A DNA stretch of 55,149 nucleotides from an uncultured Acidobacteriia bacterium (GCA_903882645.1 CAIRXZ010000275.1:1-55149), one strand, 5' to 3'; positions 23,855 to 33,201 are shown, counted from the first letter of the stretch. A program made the numbers and translations. The notes: generated from the letters alone by a model not told the origin.

Positions 23855-25300
23855 TCAATACGCCCCGTTCGGAAACAGCACCGCCCGCACCGTCCGCGAC
23901 AGAATGTAAAGATCCAGCCAGACGGACCAGTTCTTGATGTAGTAGGTGTCGAGCTGCGCCTGGACCTCCAGATCCCCATTGGACCTGGCCGAGATCTGCC
24001 ACAATCCGGTGAGCCCGGGGGTGACCTGCGTGCGCAGGCTGCGGAATTCGGCCGGGAACCGCTCGTTGTGGTAGCTGGGGAATGGCCGCGGACCGACAAG
24101 GCTCATCTCGCCCTTGAGGACGTTCCACAACTGGGGCAGCTCATCGAGGCTGGTCTTGCGGAGAAAGCGCCCGATGCCGGGCAGGATGCGGGGATCGCGC
24201 TTCAGCTTGCAGAACCGGGCCCACTCCCGCGCGGCTTCCGGGTCTTCGGCCAGGCGCCGGTGGAGCATTTGCTCCGCCCCGGGGAACATGGTGCGCAGCT
24301 TGAGGATTCGTATCGGCCGGCCGCCTTCGCCCTCCCGCTCCTGCGCGTAGAATGCGGGGCCGGGGCTTGCCCGCTTGATCCATATAGCGGCGGCCGCGAA
24401 TAATGGGGCGGACGCCACCAACGCGATGGCCGAAAGGACTATGTCCATGGCCCGCTTGATGAACCTGTTGAGCGGGATCAGCAAATTGCAGCGGATGCGC
24501 AAAGCCAGCACGCCGCCGAGGTCGCGCGGTTCGGTCCAAAGGGAGGCGACGCCGAAGAGGTCGGGCACGATGAGGATACTCGGGAAAATGCCCGACCAGA
24601 GCTGAAGATTGGCAACCAGCCTCTCCCTGGGAATCCCGGGCATGGCGACGATGGCGCGGCGCGTGCGATACCTGTCCGCGAAATACGCGACGTCCTGAAG
24701 AGACCCGGGGACCGGCACTCCCAGGCACTCGCCGTGCAAGGCGGGATTGTCATCGAGACACACCACCGGACGGTACCCCAGCACCTGGTTGCTCCGAAGA
24801 TTTTGGATGACGACGCGCGCCGTCTTGCCCGCCCCGAGGATCATAACGGGAACGCCCCACCACGGCCGGGAACGGAGGAGGTGGCTGGCTATCGCCCGGC
24901 CAAAAGGGACCAGGACCAGGGATAGCGCCCACGAAACCATGAACCCCCCGCGGGAGTTTGCCCACCAGTCCTTCACCAGGAACATGGAGGCGGTCAGCAG
25001 GAGGTACACCAGGGTGACGCTGTGGCCGATGCGGCGCATGTGCTCCACGGCGGTCATGCCGATGCCGGGGTACAGGCCGTAGAACGCAAACGCCGCGGTG
25101 GAGAAGCCGACGGCGAGCAACATGCTGGCGTGATGGGGGGGAATACGCGGGTTGATGAGCGACCAAACCCAGAATCCGGCGAACACGGCGCACGAGAGGG
25201 TGAAGATATCCACCAGGGCCGTGCCGGCGCCCATCAGCAGGGCGGGGTCGGCGGTTCGATGCTGACGTTCGAGAGCGAGGCTCGTGGTGGCGGTGGTCAT
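23855..25300 (-). CDS. wbaP: Undecaprenyl-phosphate sugar-1-phosphate transferase (WbaP type)
   Basis: This enzyme starts each EPS repeat unit by moving a hexose-1-phosphate, often galactose, from UDP-sugar to undecaprenyl phosphate at the inner membrane. The 481-residue protein has four N-terminal membrane helices, a cytoplasmic Rossmann-like domain (VPVMILGAGKTARVV near 150), and the C-terminal catalytic domain with its re-entrant helix (KRAMDIVLSAIALVASAP). The motifs KLRTMF, KTSLDELPQLWNVLKGEMS and VGPRP are all present. The full five-part WbaP architecture suggests galactose as first sugar. Confidence 0.92.
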   Translation of the reverse strand: MTTATTSLALERQHRTADPALLMGAGTALVDIFTLSCAVFAGFWVWSLINPRIPPHHASMLLAVGFSTAAFAFYGLYPGIGMTAVEHMRRIGHSVTLVYLLLTASMFLVKDWWANSRGGFMVSWALSLVLVPFGRAIASHLLRSRPWWGVPVMILGAGKTARVVIQNLRSNQVLGYRPVVCLDDNPALHGECLGVPVPGSLQDVAYFADRYRTRRAIVAMPGIPRERLVANLQLWSGIFPSILIVPDLFGVASLWTEPRDLGGVLALRIRCNLLIPLNRFIKRAMDIVLSAIALVASAPLFAAAAIWIKRASPGPAFYAQEREGEGGRPIRILKLRTMFPGAEQMLHRRLAEDPEAAREWARFCKLKRDPRILPGIGRFLRKTSLDELPQLWNVLKGEMSLVGPRPFPSYHNERFPAEFRSLRTQVTPGLTGLWQISARSNGDLEVQAQLDTYYIKNWSVWLDLYILSRTVRAVLFPNGAY

Positions 25301-25340
25301 GGGAGTAGGACGGGAAGCAAGATCCGGGCTAGTGTGCTGT

Positions 25341-25483
25341 CCCTTCTAATTCTTGACAGTCCCAGGTGGGGCCGTGGGGCAGCCCTTTCAGGCTGCGGAC
25401 CCGCTTTCCAGCGGGTCCATCCGGCTGAAAGCCGGTGCAGGCGAGATTGCGCGACCCACGCTCACTGTCAATTCTTACAAGGG
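25341..25483. repeat. MITE-like palindromic element
   Basis: About 143 bases are bounded by imperfect 20-base inverted ends (CCCTTCTAATTCTTGACAGT against its counterpart at 25464-25483, about 16 of 20 matching). Inside are three hairpins: GCAGCC/GGCTGC, GGACCCGC/GCGGGTCC and CCGGCTGAAAGCCGG. No coding capacity. It fills the gap between wecG and wbaP. Confidence 0.6.
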
Positions 25484-25491
25484 GCGGCACA

Positions 25492-26277
25492 CTAGACCTG
25501 CGACGCTTTTCCGCTCGGGAATCTCTTCAGCCCAAGAAGTTGCAGGGCAAAGAGCACGACGAACCGCGGGTTCTGTTTGAGGTATCGCTTCCACAGGCGG
25601 CGGGGTTCCGTGACGAGGCGGAAGAACCATTCCATTCCGATCCGCATCATCCAGCGCGGCGCCTGGCGTTTCGTTCCCGCCATAAAGTCGAATGCCGCGC
25701 CGACGCCGACCATGACCGCCTGGACACGCCCCTTGTGCGCCGCCATCCAGTAGTCCTGCTTGGGTGTGTTGAGGCCGATGAAGAGAATCCGGGCGTCGGA
25801 GCGGTTGATGTCACCGACCACCTGCTCGTCCTCTTCGGGCGTGAGGGGACGAAAAGGAGGCGAGAACGCGTAGGCCACTTGGAGGCGAGGGAAGCGTTGG
25901 GCGACGACCTCAACGAGCCGGTGGAGGACTTCGGGCGCGCCGCCGTAAAAGCCGACGGGAAGCCCTTCCGCGGCAGCCTTTTCAAGGAGAATGGGGGTCA
26001 GGTCGGGACCATAGACGCGGGTGGCGTTCCTGTAGCCGAGGAGTCTGAGGGCCCAGACCAGCGGCATGCCATCTGGCGTAACGAGGTCGGCGTTGTTCAT
26101 GACGCGCCGGAAATCGGGGGAGTCGTAGGACTCCATCACGTTGTTGACGGTGGCGATGCACACGTACTTCGACGAGTGGCGAGCAGCCCACCCCGGCAGC
26201 AGGCCGGCAGCCTGAGCGTAGCTGGTGGGATGAACCTGCATGCCGAGGATGAAGGCTCCGCTAGGGATGGTTCCCAT
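25492..26277 (-). CDS. WecG/TagA/CpsF family glycosyltransferase
   Basis: The 261-residue protein belongs to the GT26 family, which adds an N-acetylmannosaminuronic acid, ManNAc or glucose unit to a lipid-linked sugar, often as the second step after the initiating transferase. The family features are TVNNVMES at about 37, a DGMPLVWA site (catalytic Asp) near 70, PVGFYGG near 105 and LFIGLNTPKQDYWM near 165. The ATG at 26277 overlaps the end of the sulfatase-fold gene by 17 bases; homology does not extend further up. It precedes wbaP in the transcript. Confidence 0.88.
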   Translation of the reverse strand: MGTIPSGAFILGMQVHPTSYAQAAGLLPGWAARHSSKYVCIATVNNVMESYDSPDFRRVMNNADLVTPDGMPLVWALRLLGYRNATRVYGPDLTPILLEKAAAEGLPVGFYGGAPEVLHRLVEVVAQRFPRLQVAYAFSPPFRPLTPEEDEQVVGDINRSDARILFIGLNTPKQDYWMAAHKGRVQAVMVGVGAAFDFMAGTKRQAPRWMMRIGMEWFFRLVTEPRRLWKRYLKQNPRFVVLFALQLLGLKRFPSGKASQV

Positions 26278-27820
26278 GGCCGGCCAGCCAGGCGCCAATC
26301 TCCTCATGGGTACGCACGTCTCCCTGGAGAATTGAGAGGACCAGGTCCGACGTCGCGACACTGTTAAACTGCCGGTCCCAGGTGACGGGCTTCGAACACC
26401 CCGCAAGCTTCACGATGAAGGGAATCCTGGGGTCCTTTTTTCCGTCGACGAGGCCGCGCATGGGATGATCGCTCGACAGAATCAAGGTAGTATCGTCCCA
26501 GCGTCCGGCCGCTTCCAGCTCTTTGCGGACTTGACCAATGGACGTGTCAACGAGCGATAGCGCGTCGTAGTAGAGGGACGGTTTCGCTCCGCCGTTGTAA
26601 ACCCCGGGGCTCGTGCGGATGAAGAAGTAGGGGCCGTGAGCGCCGAAGAGGTGTAGGAAAAGCAACGGCGCGCGCGAGGTTCTCACAAAGCGCAGGGCCT
26701 CCTTCATCAGGGAGGCGTGTAACCCGGCCGCATAGTAGCGCCCCCTTGTAGCGGTCAGGTCTTCGAATGTGAGAGGCCCCAGCCCCTCCTGTTGGACGAG
26801 GTCGGCAATACCTCCCTGGTAGACCACGTAGCCCTGCCCCATCGGAAGCCAACTGCAAGCCGAAATGTCACGGCTCAACATCCGGCAATACGGCAGATAC
26901 CACCCAACCACCGCCGAGTCGATTCCCATCGCCCTGGCGCGGGAGAAAACGTTGGGGCAGCTCGAGAAGTCGACCGGCTGCCGCCCCCCCTCGAACTTGA
27001 CGTCCAGGGCGCTGGGCCCCCGGGGAGAGGACTTCTCGACGGCGGCGCCCGTCAGAAGAGAAGGAATCGACTCCAGGGTGTTGGCGGCGGGGGGCCGGGC
27101 CTCGGTTGCGAAGAAGGCCTCGCCGCGCAATCGCGCCAACTCGGGTAGGGACAGGTCGGCGGGGTGCTTCTCGAACGTCAGCCGGTAATCCCATTCATCG
27201 AACACGATCCAGATCAACGAAGCCGAACCACTTTCGCGGGCGCGCACCGGAGCGGCCATGGTCTTGTCGGTGAGCGTGCCCCCGCGCAAGCTGAACGCTC
27301 CCCACGCCGCTTGCGTCATGAGCAGAGCCCCGACCGGCGAGAGCAGAAGCAGAACGCCATAGATGATACGCAGGGTTCCGCGAGCGCCACGCAGAAAGAC
27401 AAGGAGCCCCAGTACGCCGGCTGCGGCGCCGACCCATAACCAGGCGTGCCGGTCGGGGGCCGCGGACGACCCGAGAGGGATTCTCCGGATAAAATGAACG
27501 GCCTCGGAAGCGATGACGCACGCCACAACGGCGAAAGCCGCGAGCCCCAGCCTATAAGCCTCGAAACGGCGCACCAGCCTGAATCCCAGCAGAAAAAGGC
27601 CGGCGACGGCCAGGGTGTCGATCGCGGCAGCGAAATAGTGAGCGCCGCTGGGGAGGGTCTTCATGAAGTAGCTCAGGCGCACAACGGTATAGGAGAGCCC
27701 CGCCCATAAGCGCACATAGAATAGAAACGCCAGAGAAAGAGCGGCGATGAAATCCGTTCTCCAATGGCGTGTTGCGCGCGGGTTAGGTCGGGTGACTTGA
27801 ATTCCTTCAGCGAGGGTCAT
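26261..27820 (-). CDS. Membrane sulfatase-fold (alkaline phosphatase superfamily) enzyme
   Basis: The 519-residue protein has five or so N-terminal membrane helices to about 190, then a periplasmic sulfatase-like domain: IVFDEWDY (first metal Asp), a Thr in ANTLESIPSLLTG (likely nucleophile near 265), and SSDHPMRG near 455 (metal Asp and His). This plan is that of lipid phosphoethanolamine and phosphoglycerol transferases (EptA, LtaS, OpgB types). It may place a phospho-substituent on the EPS. True sulfatases carry Cys or Ser for formylglycine; none is seen there. ATGA overlap with the glycosyltransferase gene upstream. Confidence 0.78.
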   Translation of the reverse strand: MTLAEGIQVTRPNPRATRHWRTDFIAALSLAFLFYVRLWAGLSYTVVRLSYFMKTLPSGAHYFAAAIDTLAVAGLFLLGFRLVRRFEAYRLGLAAFAVVACVIASEAVHFIRRIPLGSSAAPDRHAWLWVGAAAGVLGLLVFLRGARGTLRIIYGVLLLLSPVGALLMTQAAWGAFSLRGGTLTDKTMAAPVRARESGSASLIWIVFDEWDYRLTFEKHPADLSLPELARLRGEAFFATEARPPAANTLESIPSLLTGAAVEKSSPRGPSALDVKFEGGRQPVDFSSCPNVFSRARAMGIDSAVVGWYLPYCRMLSRDISACSWLPMGQGYVVYQGGIADLVQQEGLGPLTFEDLTATRGRYYAAGLHASLMKEALRFVRTSRAPLLFLHLFGAHGPYFFIRTSPGVYNGGAKPSLYYDALSLVDTSIGQVRKELEAAGRWDDTTLILSSDHPMRGLVDGKKDPRIPFIVKLAGCSKPVTWDRQFNSVATSDLVLSILQGDVRTHEEIGAWLAGHGNHP

Positions 27821-29013
27821 AATGTCCAGGCGAAAGCATCTCGGCGTCCCTGTCGGGTGGCGATTGCCTTCTCATAGATCTCGATAATCATCTGGTAGTT
27901 CCGCTCGGCGGTATACTTACGTTCGTATTCGAGGCGGGCTTCCGTCCGCATGCCGGCGAGTCCATCTCCGCTCACGAACGCGCGATCGATTGCGCGGGCA
28001 AGGTCTTGCGGGTCTCCCGTGCGGTAGTGGAATCCCGTGCGGCCATCGTCCACGATTTCCGCAACGGCTCCGATTCGTGAGGCGATTACCGGGGTGCCTT
28101 TTGAAAAAGATTCCGCCGCAACCCGCCCAAAGGTCTCATACCATTCGGACGGGAAAACCACACATCGGGATGTGCCCATCGCGTCGAGCACCTGCCGTTG
28201 CGGCAGCCTTCCCACGTACCGAATACGGGGGTTTCGCTCCGCGGCGGCCCTAACTTCCGCAGCCAGCGGGCCGTCGCCAACGATCTTAAGTCGGACCGCC
28301 GGATCCACGAGTTCCAGGGCCTTCAACATTGTCCGGATGCCTTTTTCAACGGCGAGCCGGCCAACGAATAGGAAGTCGTCGCCGCCCGCGCCCGGAGGGC
28401 CTGGATCGAGAACAAAGTTTGGCTTAACCACGATCCGTGACGCTGGAAATCCTTGCTCCCCGAACTTTTGCCTTTCAAACTCGGAAACCGCGATGAATGT
28501 CGTGACCGTTCGCCTCCAGGTGCGGAGGAGCCGATGAAGGACGATCATTGCCGCTACGGCGGAGCTCCCCAGTACGCTCTCGCGATAGCAGCCATGCAAC
28601 ACGCCGGGCCACGGTATCGGGCGCCGCGTGCAATCCTCGCATATCGTGCCGTTCCGGTAGAATGTTCCGCCCGGACACAGCAGCCGGTAGTTGTGAAGTG
28701 TCTGAACAACCGGTATGCCCAGGCTATATGCGGCATGATGGATGGCGGGGGACGCCAGGGGGAAGAAATTGTGTATATCCACAATGTCCGGCTTCCATTC
28801 CACAATCCGCTCCCGCACGCGGTTGTAAGCAGCTTGACGCCACAGGGTTTGAAGCCCCGTCCGCATGAGGTTTCCCCGGTGAATCGCCTCATTGTCAAAA
28901 GCTAACTGGCTGAATTCATGGCCCCGTGCGGCCAGGATGGCGTCCTCGGATTCCCGGCATTCATCCTCCCCTCCCCGGAACTTGTACTTGTTGTGGACTG
29001 TGAGGATTCTCAT
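27817..29013 (-). CDS. Glycosyltransferase family 4
   Basis: The 398-residue GT-B fold protein starts with RILTVHNKYKFRGGEDE, a hallmark of one GT4 group in EPS clusters. It has HNFFPLASPA and TLHNYRLLCPGG in the N-terminal acceptor domain, and the donor domain shows FVGRLAVEKGIRTMLKA and the EX7E-type site PSEWYETFGRVAAESF near 300. It likely adds a sugar from a nucleotide donor to the lipid-linked unit in the cytoplasm. The frame is open upstream; the ATG at 29013 is where homology begins, just past the end of the next upstream gene. Confidence 0.88.
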   Translation of the reverse strand: MRILTVHNKYKFRGGEDECRESEDAILAARGHEFSQLAFDNEAIHRGNLMRTGLQTLWRQAAYNRVRERIVEWKPDIVDIHNFFPLASPAIHHAAYSLGIPVVQTLHNYRLLCPGGTFYRNGTICEDCTRRPIPWPGVLHGCYRESVLGSSAVAAMIVLHRLLRTWRRTVTTFIAVSEFERQKFGEQGFPASRIVVKPNFVLDPGPPGAGGDDFLFVGRLAVEKGIRTMLKALELVDPAVRLKIVGDGPLAAEVRAAAERNPRIRYVGRLPQRQVLDAMGTSRCVVFPSEWYETFGRVAAESFSKGTPVIASRIGAVAEIVDDGRTGFHYRTGDPQDLARAIDRAFVSGDGLAGMRTEARLEYERKYTAERNYQMIIEIYEKAIATRQGRRDAFAWTL

Positions 29014-29032
29014 CGGGTCCGGAGCCGCAAGC

Positions 29033-30214
29033 TCAGGCCGCATCAGGCCCCAGAAGCCGCGCATACAGACTCTCCCAGGCGGAAACGAACTCCTGGATGC
29101 CGTAACGCGACACCGCCGCGCGCGCATTCTCTCCGAGTTGGGCGCGCTGAGCCGGCGACAGAGCCAGGAACTCGTGGACCGCGTCCGCGATGGCTACCGC
29201 AGATGGTTCGCGAATGAAAAACCCCGTTTCACCCGCCTTCGCAAATTCCTCGACGCCGTTAAGGTGGGTCGTGATGAGCGGAAGTCCACTTGCAGCCGCT
29301 TCCAGCGCTACCAGCGGAAACACCTCGTAGCGCGAGGGCAGGACAAACGCATCCGCCGCCCAGAAAAACCTCCTTGGGTCTCTGTGCGTGCCGCGGAAGT
29401 CGATCCGGTTCGTCAGTCCAAGTTCTTCGGCCTGGATCCGGTACCGGCGCGTTGCGTTCGCCGCGCCTCCGACTACCAGCAGGTGAACTTCCCGCAGCCG
29501 CCGGTCGGCCAGCGCCTCTATCAGCGGCCCAAGTCCCTTACGCTCAAAGTGACCCAGCGCAACGAAGACGAGTACAGGTCCGTCTCCCTTGAGGTCCAGA
29601 TCCAGCTTAGCCGCCCGTCGCTGGCCGGCGTCCGCGGCGTAGCGTTCCAGGTCAACCGGATTCGATATTAGCGCCAGTTGCTGGCTCTGGATCGCGTGAG
29701 TCTCGGCCAGCTCTCGCCACAGCCCTTTCGAAGGCACGACAACAAACCTCGCCCGGCGGTAGATGCGACCCTCCATCGCGCTTTGCAAAAGGTGGTTGAC
29801 TGCGCGCGTCAATCCGCGAGGGCTAAGCAAATCAACGGCTCGAAGCCATCGGCGCACGTAGACGCGATGGCAGAACTGAACGTACACGCCGTCCGTGAAC
29901 CCCACGCAGCTATCGCTTCCCTGCGTCAGATCGAACGGCCAACGCCCGGTACATTTGCGCCAGGCGTATATGGCAAATGCGAAAGCGCGAAACAAAACGT
30001 ACGACAGGAACATGGGCGTGAGAGGACACGGAATTCTCACCCACCTTATTCTGTCGGGGCGGGGGTTGTCGAAGCGGGCGGAGAACACCGTGAAGTCGTA
30101 ATGCTCGCAAAGATGCTCCAAGATAATGCGATTGCACCTTCCGATGGCGTTGCTCTCTACAACCGTGTAGTAAAAGAGCGCTATTTGTTTCCTCTGTCCG
30201 GTCATCTCCAACAC
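29033..30214 (-). CDS. Glycosyltransferase family 4
   Basis: The 393-residue GT-B protein has an N-terminal domain with ALFYYTVVESNAIGRCN, a middle linker PSKGLWRELAE and a donor domain with VALGHFERKGLGPLIEA and the GT4 site PSRYEVFPLVALEAAASGLP (about 300-320). Donor and acceptor are unknown. GTG at 30214 or ATG at 30205 may be the start; neither has a strong ribosome-binding site. About 20 bases separate it from the next gene. Confidence 0.87.
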   Translation of the reverse strand: MLEMTGQRKQIALFYYTVVESNAIGRCNRIILEHLCEHYDFTVFSARFDNPRPDRIRWVRIPCPLTPMFLSYVLFRAFAFAIYAWRKCTGRWPFDLTQGSDSCVGFTDGVYVQFCHRVYVRRWLRAVDLLSPRGLTRAVNHLLQSAMEGRIYRRARFVVVPSKGLWRELAETHAIQSQQLALISNPVDLERYAADAGQRRAAKLDLDLKGDGPVLVFVALGHFERKGLGPLIEALADRRLREVHLLVVGGAANATRRYRIQAEELGLTNRIDFRGTHRDPRRFFWAADAFVLPSRYEVFPLVALEAAASGLPLITTHLNGVEEFAKAGETGFFIREPSAVAIADAVHEFLALSPAQRAQLGENARAAVSRYGIQEFVSAWESLYARLLGPDAA

Positions 30215-30324
30215 CAGCCCTAATGGTTATCCGCAACACTCGCGCGGGGGTCCCTCTTGATTCCAGTTGCTCCAGACCATGCCCTGCATTCTCGAATCCG
30301 GCCGCCCCGCCTCGCGGCTCGAGG

Positions 30325-31182
30325 CTAGATCTTCCTCATCACCGCACAGATCTCATCCCCTGGCAGGTCGCCCGCGTCGGCGGCGTTGGCGATGCCGTCG
30401 AAATCGTAAGGGTTCGAGTATGTCCTAACCGTAAAACCAGCGACAGCACACGCATGTTGTAGAAATGCAGGCGTTATTACGGAAGGATGGTGTTTGCCCC
30501 AAAGATCCGCGTAATGACTCGACCAACTGCTTGAAGGATCGCCGTTGGGGCAGAACGTAATCCCCACTCCGCCTGTTTTTAGCGCTTTTCGCGCCGTATC
30601 CAATATGATCGCAGGATTTGGGAGGTGTTCAATGACGTGAGCAGAGAAGAAACAATCGACTTTGCCATCCAGGCTACTCAGGTTATCAACCATCTCACAG
30701 TGTAGCGAATTCCTTGCATATTCCGCCCTTGGACGGCTTACCTCGAATGAAAACACTCGGAAGCCAGCTTGCCTAAGCTGCCAACTTCCATAGCCCCACG
30801 AACACCCGAAGTCGAGAATCACAGCTCCGGGCGGTAAGCCTACCGCCCGGCAGACCGCAATATACGTCGAAAAGTCCCGATCCGAGCCGGTGAACCTCTT
30901 CTCAAGGAGCCCTGCAAGGGCAGGGGCGGAAGGCATCTCAGTTGTAAAGCCCTCCTTGTACGTCTCTTGGTAGAAGTTCACTGCGGCAACAGAATCTTCT
31001 TTGGGCACTCTAAATTTCAGTTTGCAGTCCGGGCATTCAAATAACAACATAACCAGGTATTTGCTACCGATCCGGTTCGTCCTTGTGCCTCCGCACGCAG
31101 GGCAAGATCTGTCTGCGCCCTTCAGCAGTTGACCAACAGCCCAGGTGAGGTAAGAGACTCGCTGGAGATTAGACTGGGGCAA
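30325..31182 (-). CDS. SAM-dependent methyltransferase with zinc-ribbon N-terminus
   Basis: The 285-residue protein starts with a zinc ribbon (CPACGG near 27 and CPDC near 50), as in methyltransferases of sugar-modifying clusters. The Rossmann core has ILDFGCSWGYGSWQL near 117 (motif I), an acidic FEVSRPRAEYA (motif II) and the FFSAHVIEHLPNP segment near 165. It probably methylates a sugar of the EPS. Codon use is visibly less GC-rich than in its neighbours, which suggests separate arrival. The start ATG is 136 bases downstream of the beta-helix gene. Confidence 0.85.
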   Translation of the reverse strand: MPQSNLQRVSYLTWAVGQLLKGADRSCPACGGTRTNRIGSKYLVMLLFECPDCKLKFRVPKEDSVAAVNFYQETYKEGFTTEMPSAPALAGLLEKRFTGSDRDFSTYIAVCRAVGLPPGAVILDFGCSWGYGSWQLRQAGFRVFSFEVSRPRAEYARNSLHCEMVDNLSSLDGKVDCFFSAHVIEHLPNPAIILDTARKALKTGGVGITFCPNGDPSSSWSSHYADLWGKHHPSVITPAFLQHACAVAGFTVRTYSNPYDFDGIANAADAGDLPGDEICAVMRKI

Positions 31183-31318
31183 TGGGGGACCGGCTCCTTA
31201 TCCTATTAGGTGTCATGGTTCTCTACGGGCGGGAGGTCCTTCGTGGAAATGCCGAGAGTGCCTGCCGATGGCAAGCCATCGAGAAGGTCCGGCCCAAGAG
31301 AGTGCCGGGGCTCTTCGG

Positions 31319-32830
31319 TCATTTCAAACCATCGGGTGGGCGGGTCGTTGCACCGCCGAAAGCCCCCAGCAGGTTGTGAAACGAATTTCCTTCAAAGCTG
31401 GCGCCGTTCAGCGAATTAGCTTGAGGTGAGTAGAACCCGTATCCGAAAGGCGCGGAGGAGCGGGAAGAGATATCGTTGCCTTCATAGCGGTCGCCGGCGT
31501 AGCTGCCATAGACAAGAATTGCGCGAAATGAGAAGCCCGGCGGAGGGGACGCGGCCGTTTGCTCTATCACGTTCCCGATGAAGGTAAGTGGACCTTTGGC
31601 ATACAGGGAAGTCGTCTGGAATCCGTTAAAGACCCCGGAGGCGTCGCCTGCCCAATGCCCCCCTGACCGGGAAATCCGATTGTCCGTAAAGACGCTCCCA
31701 GCCCAGTTTGTCGAGTCGTTCAGTATTCCGAAATACCGCGGGTTCTCGATTGTGTTCTCTTGGACCCTGGTTTCCAGTTCGGCCCCGGCGTTGCTGAACA
31801 GAATTCCTTCGCTGGTCTGATCGATAAGGCGATTGTTCGAGATCGTTGCGAATGGTGCCCCTTGCACGACGATGCCGATTTGGAAGCCCCGGATCGTGTT
31901 ACCTTCGATGACGGAATGGTCCCCGCCGACTTCGATGCCGTACGCAAATTCGCCGCCTGTGCCCAGGGAGGTTTCAGTGATGGTATTATTCCGGACGAGT
32001 GCCCCGGCGCCGGCGATCGCCAGACTGATCCCCCATGGGCCGTTCGTGGAGTGATTTACGGCCCAGCTCAGGATTTGATTGTCCGTAACCTTTAGCCTGC
32101 CCCAAGGCCCCTGTTGTAGCTCGATACCCATTCTGTAGAGGTTCGAGAGCGTATTGCCGGAGATCGTGACGTCATCGCCGCCGCCGAAGTTGGTAATGTG
32201 CAACCAGTCTCCGTCGGTGAGGGTGTCGGCTACGTTGTGTGCGATGGTTAGGTGCGTAACCGAGTACAGTTCGATGCCTACGGCGCCATTCTCAAAGTGG
32301 TTATTCTCAATCCTGGAGTTATTCGGACCCCGTGATGCGTATATCGCGCGGTCGGTTGGGTACCGGTTTGAGGCCGGGATGTTTTCGAATCGGCAGTTTC
32401 TGATTATGGCCCCGGTAATGGGCAGATCGAGACCGCCGCCGATCCCGGCGCCCCTGAAGGTAATGCCGTCCACCGTGAAATCGCGCACTCTGCTGAAGTC
32501 CATCGCGAAGATGTTAGGGGTTTCGACCAGGATAATGGCCGCGTTGTTTCCCTGGTAGGTGCAGTAGGATTGAAGCTTCAGGCCTTTCACGAGGTAAGTA
32601 TTCCGGCCAAAATCCACAATCCCGCCTCCTAAGCATGCATTGATGGCCCTTTGGATTGGCCGGGTGTCATCCGCGCGACCATCCCCTACTGCCCCGTACT
32701 CCGCTACTGTAACCACGGGGCGCGGGCTTGGAAGCCTACCGGCATTTTCCTGGCTTTGGCCAGGCTCAGCCCCGGATCGCAAGCTGACCGCTGAAAGGAA
32801 CGCCGCAAGAAAAACAGTGCGAATTAGCAT
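31319..32830 (-). CDS. Secreted right-handed beta-helix protein (pectate-lyase fold)
   Basis: The 503-residue protein has a signal peptide (MLIRTVFLAAFLSAVSLRSG) and then the pectate-lyase-3 start VAEYGAVGDGRADDTRPIQRA at about 40-60. It continues as many beta-helix rungs of the type RIENNHFENGAVGIEL and NTIRGFQIGIVV. Such proteins in EPS loci can be lyases, hydrolases or epimerases that trim or free the polymer in the periplasm or outside. No catalytic set could be assigned. The ATG at 32830 is chosen because the signal peptide starts there. Confidence 0.85.
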   Translation of the reverse strand: MLIRTVFLAAFLSAVSLRSGAEPGQSQENAGRLPSPRPVVTVAEYGAVGDGRADDTRPIQRAINACLGGGIVDFGRNTYLVKGLKLQSYCTYQGNNAAIILVETPNIFAMDFSRVRDFTVDGITFRGAGIGGGLDLPITGAIIRNCRFENIPASNRYPTDRAIYASRGPNNSRIENNHFENGAVGIELYSVTHLTIAHNVADTLTDGDWLHITNFGGGDDVTISGNTLSNLYRMGIELQQGPWGRLKVTDNQILSWAVNHSTNGPWGISLAIAGAGALVRNNTITETSLGTGGEFAYGIEVGGDHSVIEGNTIRGFQIGIVVQGAPFATISNNRLIDQTSEGILFSNAGAELETRVQENTIENPRYFGILNDSTNWAGSVFTDNRISRSGGHWAGDASGVFNGFQTTSLYAKGPLTFIGNVIEQTAASPPPGFSFRAILVYGSYAGDRYEGNDISSRSSAPFGYGFYSPQANSLNGASFEGNSFHNLLGAFGGATTRPPDGLK

Positions 32831-32912
32831 AGTATTGTTCACAAAGAGGCTGAAGGCACTAGTAGCAAGACCGCGTGATTTCTTCCCCGGCGGTGGGAAG
32901 CAGGCGGCGCGA

Positions 32913-33142
32913 GGGCGAGGCACGCCTCGCCCCTACAAGGGCGCTGTGTAGGGGCCGGGCATGCCCGGCCCGTGCGTTGAGGAACAAATCAAGCGGTCGC
33001 GGCGCTAGTGGAGTGCGGCGCAAGGAATGCGGCTTATCGATTGCCCGGCTTTCATCGCGTCTTGGCCGTGGAGCGGCCTTTCAGGTTGCCACGTCGGCGT
33101 CCTTGCCGACGTTCCTTCCCAAATGCCGGGAAGGACGCCGAC
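32913..33142. repeat. Cluster of palindromes in the 32831-33201 gap
   Basis: Perfect or near-perfect palindromes follow one another: GGGCGAGGCACGCCTCGCCC (32913-32932), CCCCTACA/TGTAGGGG (32930-32954), GGGCCGGGCATGCCCGGCCC (32952-32971), and a larger stem GTCGGCGTCCTT/AAGGACGCCGAC (33093-33104 with 33131-33142). No gene is seen in this 371-base gap between the beta-helix gene and wzy. Confidence 0.75.
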
Positions 33143-33201
33143 ATGGCAGGCGGGACGCCCACTCCACAGGGCACTGGATAATCGTTGATCTGCTCGCCGC
33201 A

